Assembly: GCA_027257055.1 (NCBI GenBank)
Contig: JAPVLO010000123.1
Location: 1-64,000, forward strand
Direction of reading: 5' to 3'
Origin: Cephalopachus bancanus
Lineage: Eukaryota; Chordata; Mammalia; Primates; Tarsiidae
DNA length: 64,000 nucleotides
The translations under genes and the position numbers were made by a program. The notes under the pieces were generated by a model that saw nothing but the letters and a program-made list of their open reading frames with translations, did not search any database and had not been told where the DNA came from. Below, piece after piece: positions 10,495 through 20,955 of this stretch (its first letter is position 1; each line of letters opens with the position of its first letter).

Positions 10495-11120
10495 AGCCAG
10501 ATATGATGGCTCATGCCTATAATCCCAGCACTTTGGGAGGCCGAGGTGAGAAGATTGCCTGAGCCCACAGGATCGAGATCCACCTAGTCAATTTGGTGAG
10601 GCCTCATCTCTACAATAAATCAACAAATTAGCCGGGCATAATGGCGTGTGCCTGTAGTTCCAGCTACTTGGAAGACTGAGGCAGAAGAATCACCTGAGCC
10701 CAGCAGGTTGAGATTATGGGGGCCGTGAGGGTGTGCACTCTTGCCTGAGTGACAGAGTGAGACTCCAACTCAAAAAAAAAAAAAAGAAAAAAAAAAAAAA
10801 AAAGAAGGGAGGTCCTGGCTTGGTGGCTCATGCCTATAATCCCAGCACTTTGGGAGGCCAAGGTGAGAGGACTGACTGAGCCCATGGGTTCGAGACCAGC
10901 CTGGGCAACTTTGCGAGACCCCATCTCTATAATAAATCAAGAAAAATTAACTGGGTGTGATGGTGCATGTCTGTAGTTCTGGCTACTTGGAAGGCTGACG
11001 TGGAAGGATCACCTAAGCCCAGCAGGTCGAGGCTGAGGTAGCCATGAGTATGCCACTGCATTCCAGGCTGAACAAGAAAGTAAGACTCCAACTAAAAAAA
11101 AAAAAAAAAAAAAAAAAAGA
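10495..11120 (+). repeat. two Alus in tandem
   Basis: Sense dimers at 10495-10804 and 10810-11120, each with its own long A-tail. Confidence 0.9.
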
Positions 11121-11280
11121 ATAAGAGGATTTCATTCCTCAAGGCTGAGGTATGCTTGAGGTTCCACCCAGAACCTTTGCAGGGGAGGATGCTCAGTGAT
11201 CAGAGTGAACTAGGTCTTCCTGGGGGTAGAAAGGGAGGCACTTGCCTCTTCAATGATTGATAGGTGCAAAGAGGACCTAG

Positions 11281-11572
11281 CCTAGCAGGGCTGGTGGCTC
11301 ATGGCCATAATCTCAGCACTTTGGGAGGCAGAAGTGAGAGCCCAAGGGTTTGAGACCAGCCCGGGCCACATGGTAAGACCTCATTTCTACAATAAATTAA
11401 AAAAAAAAAATTAGTTGGGCATGGTGGCACGTGCCTGTGGTTCTAGCTACTTGGAAGGCTGAGGTGGGAGGATTGCCTGAGACCAGCAGGACAAGGCTGT
11501 TAGCATGCCACTGCACTCCATCCTGGGTGACAGAGTGAGACTCCAACTCAAAAAAGTAAAATAAAAATTAAA
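11281..11572 (+). repeat. Alu
   Basis: Sense dimer with a deletion in the left arm (GCAGAAGTGAGAGCCCAAGG). Confidence 0.88.
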
Positions 11573-11573
11573 A

Positions 11574-11744
11574 AGGCCAGGTGCAGTGGTTCACATCTAT
11601 AATTCCAGCACTTTGGGAGGCCAAGGTGAGAGGATTGCCTGAGCCCAGCAGGTGGAAGCTGCAGTGGCCATGAGCAGTGGGCCACTGCACTCCAGCCTGG
11701 GCAACAGAATGAGACTCAGTCTCAAAAAAAAGAGAGAGAGAGAG
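11574..11744 (+). repeat. Alu deletion chimera, monomer-sized
   Basis: The left-arm start joins the right-arm end at AGGATTGCCTGAGCCCAGCA, a sequence shared by both arms. The result is a 170-bp element. Confidence 0.85.
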
Positions 11745-12096
11745 AACCTAGCCTAAAATAACCAGAGTCCTTGCTCAAGACTCCAGGATAGCTCCTGGGC
11801 CTGAAAGAAAGCTGTGGGTTGGAGGCCTAAGGAAAGTAAATGGAGTTCAAGACTGCACAGCTCGGAGAACATAAGTAAGAAAACTGAGATTAGGGTCATA
11901 CAGGGTTCTAAGTGGATATTCAGGCTCTATTCTAACACCACTTTCCCAAAATGTCTCCAGTTTTCTCCTCTATTTCTCTACCCAGGCCTCTGTAGATTTT
12001 TTAAATGTTTGCTTTTTTTTTTTTGCTAAAACAAGGCTTATCTGTAAATGTTTTAACTCTACAGTAGTGTTTTTCAATCTTTAAAATGTGTTAAGT
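11745..12096. other. intergenic stretch, possible MIR trace
   Basis: The AACATAAGTAAGAAAACTGAG region faintly resembles MIR; the rest is unassigned. Confidence 0.3.
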
Positions 12097-12419
12097 CAAG
12101 GCCTGGTGTAGCGGCTCACACCTGTAGTCCCAGCACTTTGGGAGACCGAAGCAGGAGAATTTGCTGGAGGCCAGAAATAAGAGACCAGCCTCGGCAACAT
12201 AGAGAGACCTATCTCTACAAATATTAAAAAAAATTAGGCAAGCATGGTGGTGCACATCTGTAGTCCCAGCTACTCAGGAGGCTGGAACAGAAGAATTGCC
12301 TAAGCCGAGGAGGTCAAGTTTGCAGTGAACTATGATCCTGCCATTGCACTACAGTCTGGGTGACACAGTGAGGCTGTGACTCAAAAAAAAAAAAACACCA
12401 AAACAACAACAACAAAAAA
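12097..12419 (+). repeat. older Alu
   Basis: Sense AluJ-like dimer without the CAATAAATC linker mark. Confidence 0.85.
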
Positions 12420-12473
12420 GACTTCAAATGTAACTGAACCTGGAAAACACCATGCAGGTAAGAGCAGTATTTT

Positions 12474-12639
12474 AATTTTTTTATTTTTTATTTTTTTGGG
12501 TTGGAGTCTCACTGTTGCCCAGACTGGAATGCAGTGGCTGCTCCCGGCCACCGCAGCCTTGACCTGCTGGGCTCTGGCGATCCTTCTGCCTCAGCCTTCC
12601 AAGTAGCCGGAACTACAGGTACACGCTACCACGCCCGGC
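12474..12639 (-). repeat. 5'-truncated young Alu (right arm only)
   Basis: TAAGAGCAGTATTTT flanks it on both sides (12459-12473, 12640-12654), so it entered as a truncated copy rather than being cut down later. Confidence 0.9.
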
Positions 12640-12789
12640 TAAGAGCAGTATTTTTAGAACCTGTCTCACTAACGTGTAATAAATACTCTGTCAGACTACG
12701 CATCTTATTTTTAGGTTTGGAAAATATCAGTCTTGAGTAGACCACTAAATATTACATTTGGGACCCTGGAAATCACCAAGATGGGGGGA

Positions 12790-13030
12790 TTTCCAAACTA
12801 TAGCTGAGGGTGTGGTGGCTAAAATGTGGACCCTGAAGTCAGGCAACTTGGGTTCCAACCCTTGCTTTGTCATTGACTGGGTATGTGACCTGGGGTAAGT
12901 GACTCAACCACCCTAAGCCTCAGTTCTACGATCTATAAAATCAGATAAATAGTAACTCAGTCCCTACCTCACTAGGTCCTGAGGTGTGGATGAGATAAAG
13001 TATATAACATTTTACTTTTAGGCAATATTG
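12790..13030 (+). repeat. MIR
   Basis: Core phrases GACCCTGAAGTCAGGCAACT, TATGTGACCTGGGGTAAGTG and AAGCCTCAGTTCTACGATCT in order. Confidence 0.85.
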
Positions 13031-13050
13031 AATGATTAAAAAAAAAACAA

Positions 13051-14882
13051 GGCCGGGCTCGGTGGCTCAGCCTGTAATCCCACACTTTGGAAGGCCCAGG
13101 CGGGTGGATTGCCTGAGCCCATAGGTTCGAGACCAGCTGGGGGAACCTGGAGAGACCTCATCTTTACAGTAAAATAAAAAAATAACCAGGCATGGTAGCG
13201 CATGTTTGTAGTTCCAGCCATGTGGAAGGCTGAAGGCTAAGGTGGAAGGATCGCTGGAGCCCAGAAGGTTGATGCTGGGGTGACTGTGAGTGTGCGTGCC
13301 ACTGCACTCCAGCCTGGGAGAAGGAGTGAGACTCCAACTCAAAAAAACCCAAAAAACAAAAAACAAAAAAATCAGTCTGGGCACAGTGGCTCAGCCTGTA
13401 ATCCCAGCACTTTGCAAGACCAAGGTGAGAGGATTGCCTAAGTCCAGGGGTTTGAGATCAGCCTAGGCAACTTGGTGAGAACTCCTCTCTACAATAAGTC
13501 ACAAAAATTAGCCAGGTGTGGTGGCATGTCGCTTGTAGTTCCAGCTACTTGGAAGGCTGAGGCAGAAGCATCGCCCAAACCCAGCAGGTTGAGGCTGTGG
13601 TGGCCGTGAGCGTGCCACTGCACTCCAGCCTGGGCGACAGAGAGACACTCCAACTAAAAAACAAAACAAAACAAAAAAACCGATAAAACAGCTGGGCATA
13701 GTGGCTCAAGCCTGTAATCCCAGCACTTTGGGAGGCAGAGGCTAAAGGATTGCCTGAGCCCAGGGTTCCAAACCAACCTGGGTAACTTGGTGAGAACTTG
13801 TCTCTACAATGGATAAAAAAATTAGCCGGGCTCAGTGACTCATCCTGTAATCCCAGCGCTTTGAGAGGCTGAGGTGAGTAGATTGCCTGAGGCTGCGGGG
13901 TTCGAGACCCAGCTGGGCAACTTGGTGAGACCTCAACTCTACAATAAATCAAAAATTAGCCGGGCATGGTGGCGTGTGCTTGTGGTTCCAGCTGCTTGGA
14001 AGACTGAGGCGGAAGGATCACCGGAGCCCAGCAGGTCGAGGTTGCAGTGGCCAGGAGCGGCCACTGCACTCCAGTCTGAGTGACAGAGTGAGACCCCAAC
14101 TCAAAAAAAAAAAAAATCAGCAGGCATGGTGGTGCATGCCTATAGTTCTAGCTACTTGGAGGGCTGAGGCAGAAGGATCACCTGAGTCTAGCAGGTCGAG
14201 GCTGCAATGGCCATGAGTGTGCCACTACACTCCAGCCTGGGCGACAGAGTGACTCCAACTCAAAAACAAACAGATGAGCCGGGCTCGGTGGCTCAGCCTG
14301 TAATCCCGCGCCTTGGAAGACTGATTGAGTGAGTGGATTGCCTGAGCCCGCGGGTTCGAGACCCGCCTGGGCAACTTGGGGAGACCTCATCTCTACAATA
14401 AATTAAAAAATCAGCCGGGCGTGGTAGCGCATGCCTGTAGTTCCAGCTACTTGGAAAGCTGAGGCGGAAGGATCGCCGGAGCCCAGCAGGGTCGAGGCTG
14501 CGGTGGCTGGGAGCAGCCACTGCACTCCAGTCTGAGCGACAGAGTGAGACGCCAACTCAAAAAAAAAAAAAAACAACAAAAAATGAAAACAGCCAGGACC
14601 AGTAGTTCACGCCTATAATCCCAGCACTTTGGGAGGCTGAGGTGAGAGGGTTGCCTGAGCCCACAGGTTTGTGACCAGCCTGGGCAACTTGATGAGACCT
14701 CATCTCTACAATAAATCAAATAATTAGCTGGGCATGGTGGCACATGCTTGTAGTTCCAGCTACTTGAAAGGCTGAGGCGGAAGATCACCTGAGCCCAGAA
14801 GGTTGAGACTGCAGTGGCCAGGAGCATGCCACTGCCCTCCTTCCAGCCTGGGCAATAAAGTGAGACTCTAGTTCAAAAAAAG
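13051..14882 (+). repeat. head-to-tail array of Alu units
   Basis: Units, all sense: dimer 13051-13371, dimer 13374-13680, left arm 13691-13822, dimer 13828-14115, right arm 14116-14270, dimer 14277-14583, dimer 14590-14882. The middle set reads left-left-right-right. The dimer at 14277 keeps the perfect GCGGGTTCGAGACCCGC arm (14350-14366). Confidence 0.92.
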
Positions 14883-14957
14883 TTTTCCGCGGCAAATTGA
14901 AGTTACTGACTCCCTGAAAAACAGGAACATGAAATAGTAAAGGCTTGTTTTTTGTGG

Positions 14958-15250
14958 GGTTATTTTTGGAGTTGGGGTCTCACTCTGTCACCCAGGCTGG
15001 AGTGCAGTGGCATGCTCATTGCTACCACATCCTCAATTTGCTGCATTCAGGCGATCCTTCCACCTCAGCCTTCCATGTAGCTGGAACTACAGGCACATGC
15101 CACCACACCCAGCTAATTTTTTGGTTTATTATGGAGACGAGATCTCGCCAAGTTGCCCAGACTGGTTTCCAACCGCTGGACTAGGGCAATCTCTTAGCCT
15201 TTGCCCCCTCAAAGTGCTGGGATTATAGGCATGAGCCATTGTACCTGGCC
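14958..15250 (-). repeat. Alu
   Basis: Antisense dimer ending GCCATTGTACCTGGCC. Confidence 0.88.
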
Positions 15251-15965
15251 AAGGATTTGTATTTCTGCTCACCTTTCTTCCAAGCACTTCCAAATATTTT
15301 ACAACATAGTTTGCACAGATCTCAAAGCCGCAAGGTTCTTTGTTTTCTAGGTATTTTTGCTCTTCTTCCAAATCCAATTAAACAAGGCTTTTGTTTCCCA
15401 GCACTTACATATCCTTTCCAGACTATTTTGAGAAACATTGAAAGCGTTTTGTAAAATTCTTCCCTAGCCTGGGGTGCACAGTTAATTGGGGAATGAAGGA
15501 CTGGAAGAAGACTGAGGAGAGAGACTAGGTGAGTTAACTAACAGTTAGCTAAAGTATCCTCTTGCTAAACACAGTATGTTCAAACACCAACACATATAAT
15601 TGCTGAGTTATAAGGTGATTCAGGGAATCCTTTGTGAAGGTCTCTAGTAAAACAGTTTCTCTGGGTGTGATTGCCAATTAAGCATTTCAGTAAAAGGCAA
15701 AAGTGCACCAGGTAATCTCCACCACCTCTTTCAATTTGTAAATATCCTGTGAGTCTCTCAGCTTTCTGGTGAGACTAGAAGCCACCCAGAATTCTGACAC
15801 ACAGTTGGAGAACTTTGATCTCTAGAATATTGTGCAACTCTTGCAGGTACTGGCTGTGGCTCTATGACACATCAAATTCTAGGAGTGGTGTTGGTGTAGT
15901 GCCAGGGGAGGAGATGGTAGTAGCACAAGGGTCTCGAGGTAGTTTCAGTTTTAAAAAGAAATCAT
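15251..15965. other. intergenic stretch, no gene or repeat recognised
   Basis: About 700 bp of AT-moderate single-copy-looking DNA. No convincing exon; ORFs are short. Confidence 0.4.
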
Positions 15966-16160
15966 GCGAGACCTCATCTCTACAATAAAATCAAAACATT
16001 AGCCGGGCGTGGTAGCGCGCGCCTGTAATTCCGGCTACTTGGAAGGCTGAGGCGGAAGGATCGCCGGAGCCCCGCAGGTCAAGGCTGTGGTGGCCGGGAG
16101 CGGCCACTGCACTCCAGTCTGGGTGACAGAGTGAGACTCCAACTCAAAAAAAAAAAAAAA
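15966..16160 (+). repeat. 5'-truncated young Alu
   Basis: Begins inside the linker (GCGAGACCTCATCTCTAC). TSD AAAAAGAAATCAT at 15953-15965 and just after its A-tail. Confidence 0.9.
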
Positions 16161-16309
16161 AAAGAAATCATTTTCCTGGCAAACGTGTGTTGAAGTGGGG
16201 AAGAGACGTTCAGTTTATTTCACCTGATCTTTTCAGGAGATCTTTGTTTGAGACCAGAGCTAGTTGTAGAATGATAGAGTTGACCATAGATAGCTGGCCT
16301 CTATGGATA

Positions 16310-16890
16310 TCACCTGTCTCTGTTGCCCAGCCCTGAGTGCAGTGCATGCTCACGGCCACCAAAGCTTCAGCCTGCTGAGCTCAGGCAATCCTGCCTCAGC
16401 CTTCCAAGTAGCTGGAACCACAGGTGCGCACCACCATGCCTGGCTAATTTTTATTTTTATTTATTTAGTTATTTATTTTTTTGAGTCGGAGTCTCACTCT
16501 GTCGCCCAGACTGGAGTGCAGCACCACAGCCTCAACCTGCGGGGCTCCGGCGATCCTTCCGCCTCAGCCTTCCAGGGACCTGGAACTACAGGCGTGCGCT
16601 ACCACGCTCGGTTAGTTTTTTTGATTATTGTAGAGATGAGGTCTCGCCAAGTTGCCCAGGCGAGTCGCGAACCCGCAGGCTCAGGCAATTCACTCACCTC
16701 AGCCTCCCAAAGCACGGGATTACAGGCTGAGCCACCAAGCCCGGCTGCCTGGCTAATTAAAAAAAATTTATTGTAAAGATGAGGTCTCGCCAAGTTGCCC
16801 AGGCTGGTCTCAAACCCCTAGGCTCAGGCAAACCTCTTGCCTCAGTCTCCCAAATTGCTGGGATTACAGGCGTGGGCCACCATCCTCAAC
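16310..16890 (-). repeat. Alu with a second Alu nested in its linker
   Basis: The outer antisense Alu (16310-16449, 16747-16890) is split by 16450-16746. GCCTGGCTAATT occurs on both sides of the inner copy. Confidence 0.9.
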
Positions 16891-17010
16891 TTATCTGTTT
16901 TTACATATTAATAAATGAATTAAAACTTTTGAAAAGATACACCCCTCTTCCCAACTAACACCAATGTTTATCCCTTGGAAGAAGAGTGGGAATGAAGAAA
17001 GGTAAAGGGA

Positions 17011-17304
17011 ACTTTTTTTTTGAGTTGGAGTCTCATTCTGTTACCCGGGCTGGACTGCAGTGGCATGCTCACAGCCACCACAGCCTCGACCTGCTGGACT
17101 CAGGTGATCCTTCCCCCTCAGCCTTCCAAGTAGCTGGAACAACACACAGGCATGTGCCAACACGCCTGGCTAATTTTTTGATTTATTGTAGAGAAGAGGT
17201 CTGGTCAAGCTTCCCGGGCTGGTCTCGAATCTGTTGACTCAAGCAATCCTCGCACCTCGGCCTCCCAAAGTGCTGGGATTAGAGGCATGAGCCACCATGC
17301 CCAG
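17011..17304 (-). repeat. Alu
   Basis: Antisense dimer, poly-T to GCCACCATGCCCAGC. Confidence 0.9.
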
Positions 17305-17387
17305 CTTTGCTTTTTATTCTATAGATTACTGTACTATTTGAACTTTACAAAAAGGAGGTAATCATATTTTATTTGTGTAATTTAGAT

Positions 17388-17512
17388 TTTTTTGTTTTTT
17401 GAGTTGGAATCTCACCCTGTCACCCAGGCTGGAGTGCAGTGGCACACTCACAGCCACCACAGCCTCGACTTCCTGGGCTGAAGTGATCCTTCCACCTCAA
17501 CCTTCCAAGGGA
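17388..17512 (-). repeat. Alu right-arm fragment
   Basis: Antisense arm ending at CCTTCCAAGGGATAATTTTT. Confidence 0.8.
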
Positions 17513-17536
17513 TAATTTTTAAAAAAGAGACAGGTG

Positions 17537-17966
17537 AGGCCGGGTACAGTGGTTCCTGCCTGTAATCCCAGCACTTTGGGAGGTGGAGACGAGAGAATTG
17601 CCTGAGCTCAGGGGTTTGAGGCCAGCCTAGCAACTTGGGAAGACCTCGTCTCTACAATAAAAAAAATTAGCCAGCCAGGCTCAGTGGCTCAGCCTGTAAT
17701 CCTGTGCCTTTGGGAGGCTGAGGTGAGTGGATTGCCTGAGACCGCGGGTTCGAGACCCGCCTGGGCAACTTGGCGAGACCTCATCTCTACAGTAAATCAA
17801 AATATTAGCCGGGCGTGGTAGCGCACGCATGTAGTTCCAGCTAAGTGGAAGGCTGAGGTGGAAGGATCGCCTGAGCCCAAACAAATAGTCTGCGGTGGCT
17901 GTGAATATGCCACTGCACTCCAGCCTGGATGACAGAGTGAGACTCCAACTAAAAACAAAAACCAGA
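17537..17966 (+). repeat. Alu trimer (left-left-right)
   Basis: A left arm with its A-rich linker runs through ATTAGCCAGCCAGGCTCAG into a complete dimer. The second left arm carries the perfect T-arm-like GCGGGTTCGAGACCCGC (17744-17760). Confidence 0.85.
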
Positions 17967-17969
17967 AAC

Positions 17970-18290
17970 AGCCAGGCTCAGTGTCTCAGCCTGTAATCCC
18001 AGCACTTTGGGAGGCTGAGGTGAGTGGATTGCCTGAGCCTGTGGGTTCGAGATCAGCCCGGGCAACTTGGCAAGACCTTGTCTCTAGTCTCTACAATAAT
18101 TCAAAAAAATTAGCCGGGCGGGATAGCGTGCGCCTGTAGTTCCAGCTAAGTGGAAGGCTGAGACGGAAGGATCGCCAGAGCCCAGCAGGTCAACGCTGGG
18201 GTGGCCATGAGTGTGCCACTGCTCTCCAGCCCAGGCAACAGAGTGAGACAAAACAAAACAAAACAAAACAAAAACACCAAAAAAACAAAT
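17970..18290 (+). repeat. Alu with (CAAAA)n tail
   Basis: Sense dimer with an AAAACAAAACAAAAC-type tail. Confidence 0.9.
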
Positions 18291-18294
18291 CTTG

Positions 18295-18500
18295 GAACCA
18301 TTCCATATCAGTTATTCAGATTTACCTTATTCTTATAAAAAATTTCACTGTATTCCATTAAAACAGTACTTTACATTTATTTAACGAGTTCCCTATTGTT
18401 TCTAATTTTTTGGTCCCCATAAACAATGCTTCAGTAAATAATCATATAAACCCTTCTCTGCATATATTTGTAATGTTCCTCTGTGGAATTGATGTTTATT
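18295..18500 (-). repeat. old L1M fragment
   Basis: Phrases such as CATTCCATATCAGTTATTCA, GTATTCCATTAAAACAG and ACAATGCTTCAGTAAATAAT recall the antisense L1M 3' end. Confidence 0.5.
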
Positions 18501-18820
18501 AAATGCAAGACATAGTGCTAGGGGCAGAGAATATAGGTATGAATAAGACTGAAGCAGTGTTTGTCCTTGCTGTATGTGGGGTCCCTGGCTCTCACAGAGT
18601 TGTGTGAAAACCCAAGGCACTTCCTGAGTGTTTGCTGAAAGATTTGGCCTCCAACCAATGAAAGGCAGGTGTCAATAAGTATCTTTAGGATATTATGACT
18701 CAGTGAAATAACCCAGTCATAAAATGTCAAATACTGCATAATTCCACTTACATGAGGTTTTTTTAAAGTAGTCAAACTCTCAGAAAGAAGAATGGTGGCT
18801 GTCAGGAATTGCAAGAGAAG
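18501..18820. other. unassigned intergenic stretch
   Basis: 18485-18600 (TTAAATGCAAGACATAGTGC onward) looks like an old mammal-wide repeat. No exon seen. Confidence 0.3.
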
Positions 18821-18833
18821 GAAATGGGGAGTT

Positions 18834-19130
18834 TTTTTCTTTCTTTTTTTTGAGTCGGAGTCTCAGTGTCACCAGGGCTGGAGTGCAGTGGCACACTCAC
18901 AGCTACCTTAACCTCAACCTGCTGGGCTCAGGCTATCCTTCTGCCTTAGCCTTCCAAGTAGCTGGAACCACAAACATTCGCCATCATGCCCAGTTAATTT
19001 TTTTTTTTCTTGTACAGATGAGGTCTGGCCAAGTTGCCCAGGCTGGTCTTGAACCCCTGGGCTTGGGCAATCCTCTCCCCTCTGCCTCCCAAAGTGCTGG
19101 GATTACAGGTGTGAGCGACCACACCCGGCT
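18834..19130 (-). repeat. Alu
   Basis: Antisense dimer with TSD GAAATGGGGAGTT at 18821-18833 and 19131-19143. Confidence 0.92.
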
Positions 19131-19247
19131 GAAATGGGGAGTTATTGAACAACAGGTGTAGCTTCAGTTTTGCAAAGATGAGAAAAAGTTCTAGAGATCT
19201 GTTGCACAACAGTATGCATACAGTTAGCCCTACCTTATTGTACAGTT

Positions 19248-20150
19248 TGTTTTTATTTTTTTATTTTTTATTTTTTTGAGATGGAGTCTCACTCAGTCGC
19301 CCAGACTGGAGTGCAGTGGCCCCTCCCGGTCACCGCAGCCTCGACCTGCTGGGCTCTGGCGATCCTTCCCCCTCAGCCTTCCAAGTAGCTGGAACTACAG
19401 GCACGTGCTACCACGCCCGGCTAATTTTTTTATTGTAGAGATGAGGTCTCGCCAAGTTGCCCAGGCGGGTCTGGAACCCACAGGCTCAGGCAATTCACTC
19501 ACCTCGGCCTCCCAAAGGCGCAGGATTACAGGCTGAGCCACCGAGTTCGGCCTATTGTACAGTTAAAAAAATTTTTTTTGAGTTGGAGTCTCACTCTGTC
19601 ACCCAGGCTGGAGTGTAGTGGCACTCTCATGGCCACCACAGCGTCACCACTCAGTCTTCCAAGTAGCGGGAACGACAGGCATGCACCACCACACCTGGCT
19701 AATTTTTTGATTTATTGTAGAGATGAGGTCTCGTCAGTTGCCCAGGCTGGTCTCGAACCCCTGAGCTCCGTCAATCCTCTCACCTCAGCCTCGCAAAGTG
19801 CTGGGATTATAGGCGTGAGCCGCCGCGCCTGGCCTTGTTGTACATTTAAGAATGGTTAAGAGCCGGGCTCGGTGGCTCAGCCTGTAATCCCGCGCCTTTG
19901 GGAGGCTGAGGTGAGTGGATTGCCTGAGCCCACGGGTTCGAGACCAGCCTGGGCAGCGAGACCTCATCTCTACAATAAGTCAAAAAAATCAGCTGGGTGT
20001 GGTAGCGCATGCCTGTAATTCTGGCTACTTGGAAGGCTGAGGCGGAAGGATCGCTGGAGCCCAGCAGGTCGAGGCTGCGGTGGCCGGGAGCGGCCACTGC
20101 ACTCCAGTCTGGGTGACAGAGTGAGACTCCAACTCAAAAAAAAAAAAAAA
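19248..20150. repeat. three adjacent Alus
   Basis: 19248-19552 (-, TSD TATTGTACAGTT at 19236-19247 and 19553-19564), 19571-19835 (-) and 19861-20150 (+, young, with GGGCAGCGAGACC). The third is flanked by AGAATGGTTA. Each sits in or next to the duplicated target of the one before. Confidence 0.92.
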
Positions 20151-20159
20151 AGAATGGTT

Positions 20160-20559
20160 AGGATGGCAAATTTCACATGTTTCTTACCACAATTTTCTCA
20201 AAAAAGTGTTTTTACGTGCTAATCTGAGACACATATCCAGGAGGCAAGCTACTGAGCCTAGCCTGATGGAGATGAGGAGGGGGATACGTTTTTTTCAAAG
20301 GTAAAAGAGCCAGTTAACTCGTCCTTGCCAGTCCTTTCACTCTCTTTTGAGAAGAGGTGACCATAAAATCTTACAAACTACTCCAGTTAAACAAATTATA
20401 GCAAAAGACTTCTCTGTGCTTTTCTCTTGAGAGCAAAGAGTATGGTATCCTTTCTTATACCGCTTCCAGGGCTCAAGCCAGGAAGAGAATTTGAGTCACA
20501 CTTTTCTGTAAGGCTTCCCTTCTCTGATAGGAAAAACTAGAAGGGAAAGTTTCCCTCTA
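20160..20559. other. proximal upstream DNA of CNOT1, Alu-free
   Basis: Single-copy-looking DNA between the last upstream Alu and the CpG island. No motif I can name. Confidence 0.4.
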
Positions 20560-20597
20560 GAGAGCGGAGCAAGCTGGGACCAGGTGCATCTTGAAAG

Positions 20598-20616
20598 ACT
20601 ACATTCCCCAGCACGC
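20598..20616 (+). promoter_or_regulatory. ZNF143/THAP11-type (SBS) motif
   Basis: ACTACATTCCCCAGCACGC matches the long ZNF143/THAP11 promoter motif ACTACAATTCCCAGCATGC at about 16 of 19 positions. It lies about 750 bp upstream of exon 1, at the left edge of the CpG island. Binding is inferred. Confidence 0.6.
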
Positions 20617-20690
20617 ACTGCTTCGGGGGCGCAGCCAGTGACGCAGGAAGACGCGTTACTTTTGCGACAGAACGGGGAAGGAGGGGCGCG

Positions 20691-20709
20691 ACTACATCGC
20701 CCAGGATGC
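20691..20709 (+). promoter_or_regulatory. second ZNF143/THAP11-type motif
   Basis: ACTACATCGCCCAGGATGC keeps the ACTACA start and the CCCAG.ATGC end of the motif, in the same orientation as the copy 93 bp upstream. A pair of such sites suggests a start site of its own around 20.6-20.85 kb. Confidence 0.55.
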
Positions 20710-20805
20710 AAAGCGCCCCAACTCTAGTCACAGTCTGGCTTGTTTTCTGGCGGGCGTTCCCCTCCAAAGGGACAGGAGGGGAGGAGAATGTTTCGAATGA
20801 GAATC

Positions 20806-20813
20806 CCGGAAGT
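20806..20813 (+). promoter_or_regulatory. ETS/GABPA-type site
   Basis: CCGGAAGT is the core ETS/GABP element typical of housekeeping CpG promoters. It lies about 115 bp downstream of the second ZNF143-like motif. Confidence 0.5.
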
Positions 20814-20955
20814 CTACCGGACCGTGACATTTCGAAGAGGAAAGAAAGTGGTGCAAAGGTGTTTCATGCTAACTCAAAGTAGTTCCCGCGCAAGGCGGCG
20901 AGGAGTTATGGGTCCCTCCATAATTTATTGTTGCTCAAAGGCAATGCCAGCCCCC

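Larger units (their letters stand above)
9221..10495 (+). repeat. LTR-like or other unassigned repeat, split by three Alus
   Basis: 9221-9609, 10047-10070 and 10361-10494 join into one block once the Alus are removed. It has AATAAAACAATAAAACC early and TGCTCTTTCTGCCATGAATC before TCTCGCTAATAACCTCTG. The layout recalls an LTR, but I could not assign it. Confidence 0.35.

Noticed and set aside
16303..16776. 157-codon ORF and many similar ones across the window
   Set aside because: These are translations of Alu arms (repeated phrases such as [34 protein letters not shown]), not proteins.
1..20500. Exons of the neighbouring gene expected upstream in human (SLC38A7)
   Set aside because: I read the non-Alu parts for transporter-like exons with splice sites and found none; the gene probably lies further left.
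20496..20830. Minus-strand ORFs of 71 and 97 codons upstream of CNOT1
   Set aside because: Promoter-region frames with no recognisable domain; a divergent transcript is possible but coding is not supported.
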